Both the position numbers and the translations under genes were made by a program. From Chamaecrista fasciculata (lineage: Eukaryota > Streptophyta > Magnoliopsida > Fabales > Fabaceae), in contig QANZ01023999.1 of NCBI GenBank assembly GCA_003254925.1, forward strand, positions 164,133 to 228,132: DNA of 64,000 bases, in the 5' to 3' direction. Shown one piece after another: positions 11,516 to 22,199 of the stretch; position 1 is the stretch's first letter; each line of letters starts with the position of its first letter. The notes below the pieces were generated by a model. It saw only the letters and a program-made list of their open reading frames with translations, did not search any database and was not told where the DNA came from.

Positions 11516-12046
11516 GTGATTATAAGCAAGGCAAAATGAGCATAGGATGTTGGGTGGTGACAATGATGAAGACTATAGGATGTTTAGTTATATGGATAAT
11601 GAAGAGTATAGTAAAATGGACTGAAGAGTCAATGAAGGGGGGAAAATTAATGGTAGTGTCTGGAGCTATAGCAGTCACAAATTTTGAAGCGTTTACACCA
11701 GTAGAAGCAGCAGTCCTATATTGTCCTGAGAAGCCAACTGTGTTATGTTTTGAGGACCCAAATATTTTCTACACATATTTAACTTGCATTACCATCTCTT
11801 TTTTCTCATCGATTAGTGTGACACTAGCACTCTTGTCTAATGTAATTAGTGGAAATGCTAATAAGAGTAAAGCATTCATTTGGCTAATATCCTTAGGCAT
11901 GTGTGTTGCTGTCACAGCCCTAGCTGCAAGTTAATTATTATGTTAAGTATCCACAAATGAGCAAGAGGGTCAAACTAACAGATTATAATTCACCAAAGTT
12001 TCCCTGGTTGCTCATAGTAGCATCTTTTTACTTGGTAATGTGTTAG
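11516..12046 (+). pseudogene. PGG-domain protein, truncated or frame-broken
   Basis: The ORF 11536-11934 (132 residues) matches the membrane half of the ankyrin-PGG proteins encoded by genes A and B: an IVKW segment, a first hydrophobic helix, a VLYCPEKP loop where A and B have CPGQP, then two more helices ending with AFIWLISLGMCVAVTALA, nearly identical in A. The ankyrin half is absent. After the stop at 11932-11934, hydrophobic coding-like sequence continues in another frame to 12046, so a frameshift probably removed the last helices. The upstream acceptor at about 11515 suggests a spliced leader. It lies on the arm of an inverted duplication whose other arm is gene A. It could be a short expressed membrane protein, but a partial-duplicate pseudogene is more likely. 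Confidence 0.65.
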
Positions 12047-12081
12047 AACATTCAAGTATATATATATATATATATATATTA

Positions 12082-12480
12082 GGGTAAATAACACTTTCGT
12101 ACCTTGTGGTTTGGTCATATTTCACTTTGGTATCCTGTGGTTTAAAAAGTGACACTTTGGTACCCTGTGATATTCTCCATTAACACTTTGGTACCCTTTG
12201 GAGCTATTTTGTAATTTTAACCAAAACAAATTTTGCAAAAATTACATATTGACCCCAAATTTTTTTAATGTTTTCATTTTAGTCCCTAGATAATATGTAC
12301 CTGGGGACTTATTTGTAATTTTCTGAAAACTTTTTGGGGTCAATATATAATTTTTGAAAAATTTGTTTTTGTTAAAATTATTAAATAGCTCCAAAGGGTA
12401 CCAAAGTGTTAATGGAGAATACCACAGGGTATCAAAGTGAAATATGACCAAACTACAGGGTATTAAAGTGTAATTTACCC
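12082..12480. mobile_element. MULE-type MITE with exact 9-bp target duplication
   Basis: The 399-bp element begins GGGTAAATAACAC and ends GTGTAATTTACCC. Its inverted arms span roughly 170 bp each and contain repeated CACTTTGGTACCCTG phrases. It is flanked by TATATATTA at 12073-12081 and 12481-12489, an exact 9-bp duplication as made by Mutator-like transposases. No ORF is present. Confidence 0.8.
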
Positions 12481-12499
12481 TATATATTATATGTAATAT

Positions 12500-12860
12500 G
12501 TTGTTGGTCTTAACAAGTTTTTATGATATGCTGATTGAGGGACTTATGATATTATAGTAGTTTCTATGTATTTCCTTTATGCTAAGTCCTAATTAATGGA
12601 TCAGTACTATGAGCAATGTAGTAGGTAGAAATTAGTATTGACTTTTGTGTTACACTACCATATATAGTCTTATGTATTGTCTAGTGATGATGAAACTAAT
12701 TTACACATGGTTTTGTAATCAGATTTATTTCTTGTAATGAAAATCAGTTCATCTCCCTACTATATATATATAGTTTTATAGTCTTTCACCAATGCTATCA
12801 TAGCTCACTATATATATCTTACGGGACTTGAATAGTATATCAAAAACAGAGAGCTTCTTT
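12500..12860 (+). repeat. Inverted-duplication arm 1 (downstream of the PGG fragment)
   Basis: This sequence recurs reverse-complemented at 16775-16960 and 14830-14932. Examples are the phrases around GACTTTTGTGTTACACTACC (12641) and GATGAACTGATTTTCATTAC (14894, inverse). With the PGG homology it defines a tail-to-tail inverted duplication. Confidence 0.75.
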
Positions 12861-12894
12861 CCAACAACTATATATGACAATGCATGCTTTTCAA

Positions 12895-13005
12895 CACTTT
12901 AAATTTCTGGACCACCAATCTTCAATATAATGGTGAACACTATCACAATTGGGCAATTAAGATGAAAGCGTTCGTAAGAGCTCATAGTTTGTGGATTGTA
13001 TAGTA
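12895..13005 (+). mobile_element. Copia gag fragment
   Basis: Translation gives a QYNGEHYHNWAIKMKAF segment, the start of the UBN2-type gag domain of copia elements, followed by a stop. Only about 36 codons survive. Its orientation is opposite to the adjacent integrase remnant, so the two come from separate or rearranged insertions. Confidence 0.6.
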
Positions 13006-13199
13006 GAGGATGATATTGATCCAACCGTCCAACAACAAATGCATTGTTTGCTCATATATAAGAAATAATATGAGAAAAAAAAAGTTGGTCAAAAAACCAA
13101 TTAGTGCACTCACTTGCATTCATTCAGCATCAATTGATGATACTAATTTCACAAGAATCATGGCTAGTGAAATTCCAAATAATTAACAACAATTAGGCT

Positions 13200-14040
13200 T
13201 TTTATATTTGGGTCTTAATTTCAACCAACTTCCAAGTTTTATTCTTTTCAATCATTTGATTCTCCTCCTACATTGCATTCTTCCATACTTGAAATTTCGT
13301 TGCCTCCTCAAATGTTTGTGCTTGGTTCCATCATTGCATAGCTCATTAATTTCAGCAAGAGATTTTGTGTACAAAGTCTGTGATTCTTGTGTAGATTCTT
13401 CATTTTCTCCTTTAGTCATGGAATCATATATCCTAAGAAACAGCTTCTTGGTCCAGTTTAGTGCATTTTGGTGCTGGCACATGAATGAAGCATATTGAGC
13501 TATAAGGACTTTACGATGTTTTGTACAAGGTTTTTGGCCATATAACATGCCTCATTGACTTTGTTGGCAATCTATTTAAGAGATACACCACAATATACGC
13601 AGCTTTTAATTTGTCCAAAAATTCATAGGGAACTTCTTGTCAGATATATAGCATGCTCTTCTTGGCCATTTCCATTATTACTACTCTTCTGTTTCTTCTA
13701 TCGAAATTCGATTATGTGGTGAGTAACTTATTGTGAGTTAATTACGTTTATTGGTGTTTTGTACCAAAACCTTTGCAATAGTTTTCAAACTCCATTGAAG
13801 TATATATATCCTTGCTGTTGTTAGAACTTAAAGACTTGAGACTTCACTTTACATCCACTTTCTAATAATTAATTTTCCCATGGTTTTGAATTGTTTGAAG
13901 ACAGAGAGTACTTGTGCCTTGATCTTCAATAAGTAAACCCAACACACATTACGATCATATCATCAATAAAATACACAAAGTACTTGCTTCCATGCATTTA
14001 ATGAATCAGTCAGTACTCATTCAACCCTTTGTGAAGTCTT
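13200..14040 (-). mobile_element. Decayed Ty1/copia integrase region
   Basis: Minus-strand reading in shifting frames gives, in order from 14040 downward, a KYFVYFIDD segment (integrase core second strand), an EVPYEFLDK...VYLLNRLPTKS segment and a YDSMTKG segment. These are the ordered landmarks of copia integrase and its C-terminal linker. Stops and indels are frequent, so it is an old fossil. Similar sequence is at 4815-5100. Confidence 0.65.
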
Positions 14041-14206
14041 TGATGGAAACGAACTTTCAATGCGTTCCATACTAACATGATCGAGCTGCACACATTGTCA
14101 TTGAATACAATATTCAATAAATCCTTAGTTAAGCCTTCATCCTTCATTTGTTTCTACGCCATACGGTTGTCTCATCCTTGTTTGCAAAGTTTATAGTTTC
14201 ATAATT

Positions 14207-14330
14207 CTACAAGAAAATAGGCAATCTGTGACGGAATTTTGTGACGGAAATTTTCCGTTACAAATTCCGTCACAAACGTGATTTGTGATGGAATTTCCAC
14301 ATTTTTTACAAATTGCTTGTTTTCTTGTAG
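14207..14330. mobile_element. CACTA-like MITE
   Basis: The 124-bp palindromic element has ends CTACAAGAAAA / TTTTCTTGTAG and internal GTGACGGAA / TTCCGTCAC inverted motifs. The ends resemble CACTA termini lacking the first two bases. No clear target duplication was found. Confidence 0.6.
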
Positions 14331-14674
14331 TATAACATTCCTTCCATTTTAAAGGAAAAGTCTTATTTGTCATGGAGCTAGATTCTTGATAAAAGGAAGT
14401 CATTTGGATCATTAAGTGGAAAAATAGTTATCCTTAAAGCTCAAGAATAACCATTAGCAGTCATTTGTACTGCTGCACTTATATAGGACAAAGACGATAT
14501 ACATAAATAGCACATTGTTTATGAACTTTGTACTTGCCTTGTATGAACAGCCACAGATATATCATTTTCCTTTTGCTTCAACAATTTCATCATTCATATT
14601 TCCTATAGACTTGTTAATGATTATATTTATTCAGATTATGAAATAATTATTCATCCTTGCATATATGATCTTGT

Positions 14675-14790
14675 GCTGTTGAAGTCACATATTGCTTAGT
14701 TAAATGACTTTCTAACTCTATATATACAATGAGGCAACTATTTCCATAAGTTCTTTTAAAGTGAGTTAGACCTTTTTACATGTACAGCCA
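14675..14790. repeat. Dispersed repeat fragment (CTTTCTAACTCTATATATA type)
   Basis: A degenerate copy of sequence also found twice in gene B's intron (48190-48310 and 48400-48515). All share a TCACAT...CTTAGTTAAA...CTAACTC core and a GAGTTAGACCTTT tail. This looks like an LTR or TRIM remnant. Confidence 0.4.
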
Positions 14791-14932
14791 CGATCAATAA
14801 ACCATAATTCCTCTGTTTTTGCAATATTCAAATCCCTTAATAAGATAACTGGGCTCATCATTGATGAAAGACGAAAAAATTATAGTAGAGAGATGAACTG
14901 ATTTTCATTACATAAAGAAATCTGATTACTTC

Positions 14933-16770
14933 GGGTCTGTTTGGGGGAACCTCCATCCCCGTCCAATCCTAATCCAATCTCATCTCATCTTAGGATTAGA
15001 TGAACAGTACTGGATTGGGTGTTTTTTGAACCTCCATCTCATCTCATCTCATCTCATCCACATCATCATCTCATTCACAACATCATCTCATTTTCTCTTA
15101 CAATTACTAATCTATCCCTACTTACACACCTATAATTACCTATACTTTAATACAAATATAAAAAAGAGAACTAGACAAGATAGTAATTTTACATACCCTC
15201 ATTTATTACACTTATAATTTTCTCTCTCTATCTATCATTTCTCATCATTTTTTTATCTTTTCCACTCACACATTTTTTCTCTTTCTCTCTCTCTCACACA
15301 CACATACACCTCTCTCTCTCTCTTTCACACACCCCACACACACTCTTATTTATATATATATATATATAAATTTTATATTAATTTAATTAAACAAAAAATT
15401 TATAATATTATTATTTTTTTAGTTGCAATATTTCTCATTCTTCAATTATGCTTGTCTCTTATATTATTATAGAAAGAGTTAGGCATGTTCACGGGCCGGG
15501 CCCGGTCCACGGCTGGGCCGGGTCACCGGGTCCACCAGGGTCCGGCCGGGCCAAAATTTTTTTTTTTAAATTTTTTTTTTTATTCTATATATATTGAATT
15601 AATACCATCGGGCCAAAATTTTGAATAACTAAAAAAAATTTAAAATTAATTGATCCAAAATCAACACCATCGGACCCTGGTGGACCATCGGGTGTTGATT
15701 TTGCATGGAATTTTTTTTTAAAATTTTTTTATTTATTCTATAAATTTTAACTTATATATATTGGTAAAACAATTAATTTTGGATCAATTTAATGATGTTT
15801 TTATCAATAAAGACATTTAATTTGACTTAATTGTTAAAAAAATGTTGATTTAATTAAGATTAAATATATATTTTATGTATATTTTTAATATACAATTGAT
15901 AAAAATAATAATAGATATGTATTTCTTACAATTAAAAAAATATTTAGTAGTATAAAATATAAAAATAGTATAATAAAAAGTAAAAAAAAAACAAAAAAAA
16001 AATTGGGGGTACGCCGGGTTGGGCTGGGTCCATGAACACCCCTAGAAAGAGTAATGCTGGGTCATGAATATTAGGTCATACATTTAGGACCAAAATGAAC
16101 CTTTCACCACACATTTTATTACAATTTAGTGTTGTTTTGTAATTTGCTATTTGGTCTTCAAATTATTATTTGTTATTTTTTTGTCGTTGAATTTCATAAA
16201 TAGACCTCATTATTAATGATTGGGGTTTTCTACAAGGCCCGAGTTATCATTTACACATGTTAGAGATTGATTAATTGGAACAGTTCGAATTTATGGACCA
16301 AATTGTATTCTTAAAAATAATTCCAATATTATTTTCATTTTGGCCCATAATCTCATCTCATCCACTTGGATTTGGATTGACCCCTAACCCTCAATCCAAA
16401 ATTTTCTCATCCTCACAATTTCCAATACCATATCACACTTCCCAATATCATCTCATCTCAATCTCATTTCAATCAAAACACAACCAAACACCTATCATCT
16501 CATCTCATCTCATCTTATTATCTCAATCTCATCTCATTATTTCCTACCATTTCTACCCCTATACAAATCACAAAAATCCATCTACTTTTTTCTACCAACC
16601 ACAATCATTACAACCCCTTTTTTATATAATTTCACACCCTATTTAACATCATTCTCAATAAAATCACCCAAACACCAATACATCATCTCATCTCATCCAA
16701 TTAAAAAATAATCTCATCCAATCCATTTGGATTGGATTGGATTATAATTCCATGTCTCCCAAACAGACCC
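14933..16770. mobile_element. Harbinger/Tourist-like element
   Basis: The 1.84-kb element starts GGGTCTGTTTGGG and ends CCCAAACAGACCC, with a TTC 3-bp duplication at 14930-14932 and 16771-16773. Subterminal regions are full of CATCTCATCT repeats on both sides in inverted arrangement. No transposase is present. A hAT element is nested at 15480-16044. Comparison with the other arm of the inverted duplication supports the insertion point. Confidence 0.7.
15480..16044. mobile_element. Nested hAT element with GC-rich ends
   Basis: The 565-bp element starts TAGGCATGTTCACGGGCC and ends CATGAACACCCCTA. An exact 8-bp duplication GAAAGAGT flanks it at 15472-15479 and 16045-16052, diagnostic of hAT transposition. 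The interior is AT-rich and non-coding. Confidence 0.85.
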
Positions 16771-17275
16771 TTCATCATTAGACAATACATAAGATTAGAG
16801 TATATATGGTAGTGTAACACAAAAGTCGATACAAGTTTCTACCTACTCCATTGCCCATACTGACGATTAGGACTTAACATAAAGGAATAGAAACTACTAT
16901 ACACATACGATGAAACATATATTACTGATATATATAGACCAAACTCACTTATTAGCTTTTAATTAGAATATTAGATATATAAAAGTCTTAATTGTCAACA
17001 AATATTAATTACCCTCAACCCTGCATCCATCTATCTCAAGTAGATCAGAGAAAGAGAATTTTATAGAAACGAATAAAATTACAATATACAAACAAATAAT
17101 TAACATATTTTAGAAACAAATCCAGGTACATCAAGAAAATCACGACACAAATTTTATAGCACAACAACATCGATCTAGAGGCTACATTAAGTTCCTCAAC
17201 CACCACCATATATATATCATAAAAACTTAATAATACCAACAATATATATAGTGTACACTATATATTAGGCAGACA

Positions 17276-18229
17276 CTAAATTGGCACTTGAATGTTGTAA
17301 CGGTTGCATTTCTTGACCACCCAAATAATAAAGCGGATTGTGGTTAATATTCCAATGAGGCCGAGCAATCCCATCCAAGCGAGTAGTGAAAAATAATACA
17401 TAGAATAATTAGGATCTTGAAACCAAATTATTTTTTTAGGGGTTAATAACATGATGAGGACAGAAAGGTAGGATAGTGCTAAGGCTGAGACAGTGACGCA
17501 CATACCTAAGGATAACACCCAAATGAAAGCTTTATTCCTAAGAGGAAATCCACTTACAAGCAAGAGTGTCAAACTAAGTGATGACACGAATGAGATGGTA
17601 TTACAAATTATATATGTTTCAAACTTCGCTGAGTCCAGGAAAAATAACACTGGCTGCCCAGGACAAATGTGATCACCATCTTCAATCCTGGCGCAATCTA
17701 GGGGCGATGATGATGGTGATGGTGATGATAAATTTTGTTGAATGAAGGAACCAGGTGGGTTGATTAAGGCTTGAAAAGTTATGGTTGCCATAACAGTTGA
17801 CACTAAACTTAGATTTCCTCTCATCTCATCTATCCATTTCTCTTCATCGTGTTCCAACCACTTTACTATGGTCTTCAAAATCCTTATACACCAATATCCT
17901 ATACTCTTCAATACCTTTATATAGCAATTCTTCTTTTGATCATCAACCTCAGCAACATTATTATTATTGCAAGCTGTTGATTCTACTACTACTGCTGATG
18001 GAAGGTGTGGTGGATCAATAATGCCTATTCCATTAGAAGCTTCTTTAATTCCGATGATGCCAGCGTTCATCAACATCACTTGTATTTCAAGAATCTTGTA
18101 GTCCTCTTTTGGACTACGCTTTACCATATCATGCACCGTAAAACCCATCTCATTCTTCATGCATGCCGCTTCTCTTATTTCAGAAATTGTCACCAGGTAT
18201 CTTACAATCTAATTATAGTAAACATGTTA

Positions 18230-18264
<35 letters not shown>

Positions 18265-19756
18265 GGGTTAGTTTATGATGCAAAGTTTGTTTTAGGGCAT
18301 GAGATGTAATGGATTCTGAGCCAATAAAATACTTAATTTTTTTAACCAATCAAAATTGTGTATGAAGTCACATTACTAGTTGCATGCAACTAACCCTTCC
18401 ATATATCATAATCTTGTTGGCTTATGACCCATTGCATCTTATGCCTTAAAATAAACTTTGCATCATAGTCTAACACATATATTATACTAGGGGCTTTCCG
18501 TGCCCTAACGGACACGGAAATATGTATGTAATGTTTGATTTGACATTTATAGTTATTCAATGACTAAATAGTATATTTCTATTATTCAAGGACTAAATCG
18601 TTAGAAGTGTGAAAATTAAAAGACCAAATAATAAGTTTTCACTTTCTTAAATCTCATATACTATTTTCTCTCTCCCATTATTTATACAGTTAGCCAATTA
18701 TCAAGTTCCGCATGTTTATTTTTTGTTTTTTTAATTTTTAATTTAATTATTTTTGACTAACCAAAAGCACCCTCACACATATAATATAGTATAAATATAA
18801 ATATAAATATAAATATAGATATATCACAAATTAAACTTACATGTTAGTATATGTTATACATCACAAACTTACAAGTCCCCAATGATATAAATAATAGAGA
18901 CAATAATTGATCAATCATTTTTTGTTCTTATTTTGATATTGCATTTGTTTAGAAACATGTCTTAGTCTGAACCCTCCAGACTTATTAACTCATCTAAATC
19001 TTTTGCCTACAAAAAAAGAATCCCCTAACTCCCTAATCCCTCAATCACCTCAGTAAATTTCAGTTACTTTCTTCTTAAAACTAATCATATTATATTCTAT
19101 GTAAAAAAAAGAAAAAGTGATGAAGTATATCTATATTGTACCTGAACTTGTTTGAACATGATAGCCAAATGGAGAACAGTATTGGCACCTTCAACATCAG
19201 GGCTCGTCAAGTTGAGAAGCTTGCCAGTAACACAAATCTCGAGTTCCACCAATGCTTTTAAAGTTTCCAAATGATTATATATAACACACAAATGAAATAC
19301 ACTTTTTCTATTAATGTCACGAAAACTCAAAGACTCTGCCTTCACTCTCACTAACTCTTTTACTACTTCTGTTCTTCCTCTCATAGCTGCATAGTGTAGT
19401 GGAATTCTACCTTCTTCATTAGGAACCAAACATACCTCACTATTTGCTTTCAGCAACTCCTTCACAATGTCCACGTGGCCCTCTGCAGATGCCACGTGGA
19501 TGGGTGTGTTTCCACAGGAGTCTAACTCAAGAGCAAGTTTGGGATTATGAGAGAGAAGGGCTTTTGTGAAATCAACATGGCCAAGCAAAGTTGAAATATG
19601 TAAGGGAGTTTCAGCAAAAGATGTTTGTGAAATTTTGAAGAGGATTAATGGATTTTGTTGTATCAATGAATTTAAAATTGATACATTTCCTGTGTATGAT
19701 GCCTCATAGAGAATACTCATTGGTTCGTTGTTTCCATGAAGATGGGAAGTGCTCAT
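17276..19756 (-). CDS. Ankyrin-repeat PGG-domain membrane protein, gene A (two exons)
   Basis: Exon 1 is 19142-19756 and exon 2 is 17276-18208, joined in phase 0 (CAG|GTACAA donor, ATTAG|ATT acceptor) to give about 515 residues. Exon 1 encodes about five ankyrin repeats, with TPLHIS, TPIHVASAEGHVDIVKELL and IPLHYAAMRGRTEVVKEL units. Exon 2 begins IVRYLV, completes the last repeat and encodes the PGG domain: INPPGS, a Ser/Pro linker, CPGQP, and four hydrophobic helices of which the third ends ALSYLSVLIMLL. The family (BDA1-like in Arabidopsis) acts at the plasma membrane, some members in immune signalling; that role is inferred. The start ATG at 19754-19756 matches gene B's start. A hAT element sits in the leader just upstream. 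The frame is intact, so it is probably functional. Confidence 0.88.
18265..18474. mobile_element. Foldback MITE in intron of gene A
   Basis: Ends pair over about 45 bp (GTTAGTTTATGATGCAAAG on the left, CTTTGCATCATAGTCTAAC on the right). A (TA)n run precedes it (about 18233-18261). Gene B's intron lacks it. Confidence 0.65.
18486..18660. repeat. Dispersed repeat with GTGCCCTAACGG motif
   Basis: ACTAGGGGCTTTCCGTGCCCTAACGGACACGG is followed by ATATGTATGTAA, and a very similar block lies at 63030-63150. The short GC-rich foldback next to CTAG recalls Helitron ends, but no terminus pair is demonstrable. Confidence 0.35.
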
Positions 19757-19778
19757 TTTTTAATTGCTCTCTTAGACC

Positions 19779-20445
19779 CAGTGGCAGAGCCAGGTTTTTT
19801 GGTTAGGGGGCCGAAAATTTTTTTTGGCCAAAATCTTATTTTAGTCCTTAATGCTTATCTAAAGTTTTGTTTTGGTCCCCTAATGTTCGGATTTGAGACG
19901 AGAAAAATATGCCTATATTCAATAGTTAAGGATCAATTATAAATTCTTTTGAAAATATTAAGGACCAAAACAGAACAAAAAATTAGTAAGGACCAAAACA
20001 GAACAAAAAATTATTAAGGACCAAAACAAAACAAAAAATTATTAAGGACCAAAACAAAACAAAAAATTATTAAGGACCAAAACAAAACCAAAAATTATTA
20101 AGGACCAAAACAAAACAAAAAATCATTAAGGACCAAAGTAAAACTTTAGGTAAAAATTAGGGATTAAAAGTAAAACTTTAGGTAAAAATTAGGGATTAAA
20201 ATAAGATTTGGTCTTATTTTTCAAAAAGATTCTGAAGCATTGTCCAAAGCAAAGTAGATACAATTGTGAAAAAAATTGAAGAACCTGGGTTTTGAATCCT
20301 CTCCCCCATCAACTCAAATTGATGTTGTCATGAGGCATTAACCATTGTGGCAAGGGCCACATATAAACATATTGCATATACTTAATGTATTATACTAAAT
20401 TTCGAGAGGGCCATGGCCTCTGCTGGCCCCCTCCCTCCGCCACTG
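19779..20445. mobile_element. hAT element in the leader of gene A
   Basis: The 667-bp element starts CAGTGGCAGAGCCAGG and ends CCCTCCGCCACTG, with an exact 8-bp duplication CTTAGACC at 19771-19778 and 20446-20453. Its interior contains six copies of a 28-bp tandem repeat. It lies 22 bp upstream of gene A's ATG, displacing the native promoter by 0.7 kb. A 35-bp tandem copy of its right junction follows (to about 20490). Confidence 0.85.
19959..20145 (+). repeat. 28-bp tandem array (AAGGACCAAAACAAAACAAA unit)
   Basis: Six adjacent copies differing by single bases, inside the hAT element. The unit resembles the GGACCAAAA phrases dispersed through the window. Confidence 0.85.
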
Positions 20446-21087
20446 CTTAGACCCTAGCTAACTTTCCCTCCGCCACTGCTTAGACCCTAGCTAACTTATC
20501 ATCACGCATATTAAAATATTGATACATTAATTTATAGTCTTCATTACTAGAACTTTTAAGTTTTAGTTAAAATTCAGTAAAATTAAAACCACATAAGTTA
20601 CTTAATGGAAATAGATATTTTTGTAAGCATATTCGCTTGTAACAGTTTGGTGAAATGTGACAAGACTTGGTAGCTTAGGAGAGAGCATGGAATACTTCCA
20701 ATTTGGTGGGCTGCCTCTAAATAACGCCTTTATTTCTACTTGTCTTTTTTCGTTCATATAAATTAAAATGAAAAGAATACGTGAGTTTAATTTATAAGGT
20801 AAAAGAGAAAACTAGAATGAAGGATCTTTTGTTTTTTTCTTTTTAAATTTACTTTAGTTGTTAACTAATTTATTTTTTAATAATTATTATTAGATTTCTA
20901 TTCTGTGTATTAATTAAATTAAAAAAAAAATATATTGCCATGCTTGATGCTAGCTCCAATCAAAACCAAATTATTGGAGGCATGGCGGTAGGAGATTGGT
21001 AGGAGTGTAGGACTATATATATGGGCCTTTCTTTTTTCTTTTTTTTTTCACCAAAATGTAAATCTATCGGACAGCCTAACTTTATTC
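20446..21087. other. Upstream flank of gene A, no gene seen
   Basis: AT-rich sequence. Part (about 20900-21000) resembles 54140-54230, suggesting duplicated host flank. It ends at an 11-base assembly gap (21088-21098). Confidence 0.45.
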
Positions 21088-21098
21088 NNNNNNNNNNN

Positions 21099-21399
21099 TA
21101 TATTAAAAATATACATAAAATATATATTTAATCTTAATTAAATCAACTTTTTTTAACAATTAAGTCAAATTAAATGTCTTCATTAATAAAAACATCATTA
21201 AATTGATCCAAAATTAATTATTTTACCAATATATACAAGTTAAATTATATATAGAATGAATAAAAAAATTAAAAAAAAATATTTTTTTGGCCCGGCCGGA
21301 CCCGGCCAGACCCGGTGACCCGGCCCGGCCCGGGTCTGTACCGGGCCGGGTCTCGGGCCGACCAGAAACCCGGCCCGGCCCGGCCCGTGTACACCCCTA
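21099..21399. mobile_element. Right part of a GC-rich-ended hAT element
   Basis: This shares its AT-rich interior with the element at 15480-16044 (in reverse orientation) and ends in GGCCCGG-rich sequence and GTACACCCCTA. The left end is lost in the N gap. Confidence 0.65.
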
Positions 21400-22079
21400 G
21401 CTGAAGTTAGTGTTTGTACTTTGTAGAGTATAGAATTTATTCAAAGCTGAATTTGTCCATATTCCACTTTTCTTTGAGGCTTTAAGCCTTTAAGGTACAA
21501 CTCATTAAAGTAATTTTTTTATAATTAAAGACGGAAGTATCAAATGTATTATGTATATCTTACCGGTAATAATAAATACTTATTTTTATATATAAAAATA
21601 TGATATTATTAATCTTTATATGTTGATATTATATATAATTTTAATATTAAATATAAAGTATTATATATATATATTAAAATAATTAAGTAGTATATTCATA
21701 TTAATAATTATGTTTTTGGAGATATATTTAAAAAATAATAAAAATATTTTTTATATTAATAAAAATAAGAGTATGAAGATTGATTTTTGTATCAGTATAA
21801 ATTTTTTTTTGGGTCAGAATATCAGCATAAATTTAAGCCTTCCATATGTGGCTGATGGAGTATTATGATAGACAATGAAGAAGTCCATGGGTTTAAGAAG
21901 AAAAAAAGATGAAGTCCATGGCCCATTATTAGTTAACTTGGCCCATTATTGTGTATAAAAAAATGGGCCCATTATTAGTAGATAATTGATGGATAGTTAA
22001 TTTCCAAGTCTAATTTTAAATAACAAGTTCTATTTTAGCACAAAAACAAATTACTGGGTTTCATTTATATAGAACTGAG

Positions 22080-22165
22080 TCTGGGTAGTATCATGGATTA
22101 TCTATCTAGACCATGAACAATTCAAGTCTGGGTAGTATCATGGATTATCTATTTTAAAGTTGTAT
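22080..22165 (+). repeat. Two-copy tandem duplication
   Basis: TCTGGGTAGTATCATGGATT occurs twice, spaced 49 bp apart. Confidence 0.75.
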
Positions 22166-22199
22166 AGGGATAAAAATTATAAAAATAAAGGAGGATAAA

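Larger units (their letters stand above)
14830..16960 (-). repeat. Inverted-duplication arm 2, split by an insertion
   Basis: 14830-14932 and 16775-16960 together are the reverse complement of 12500-12860. The Harbinger-like element 14933-16770 lies exactly between the two pieces. The arm continues into the 3' end of gene A. Confidence 0.72.

Noticed and set aside
16275..16646. 123-codon Ser/His/Pro-rich ORF
   Set aside because: Composed of CATCTCATCT subterminal repeats of the Harbinger-like element.
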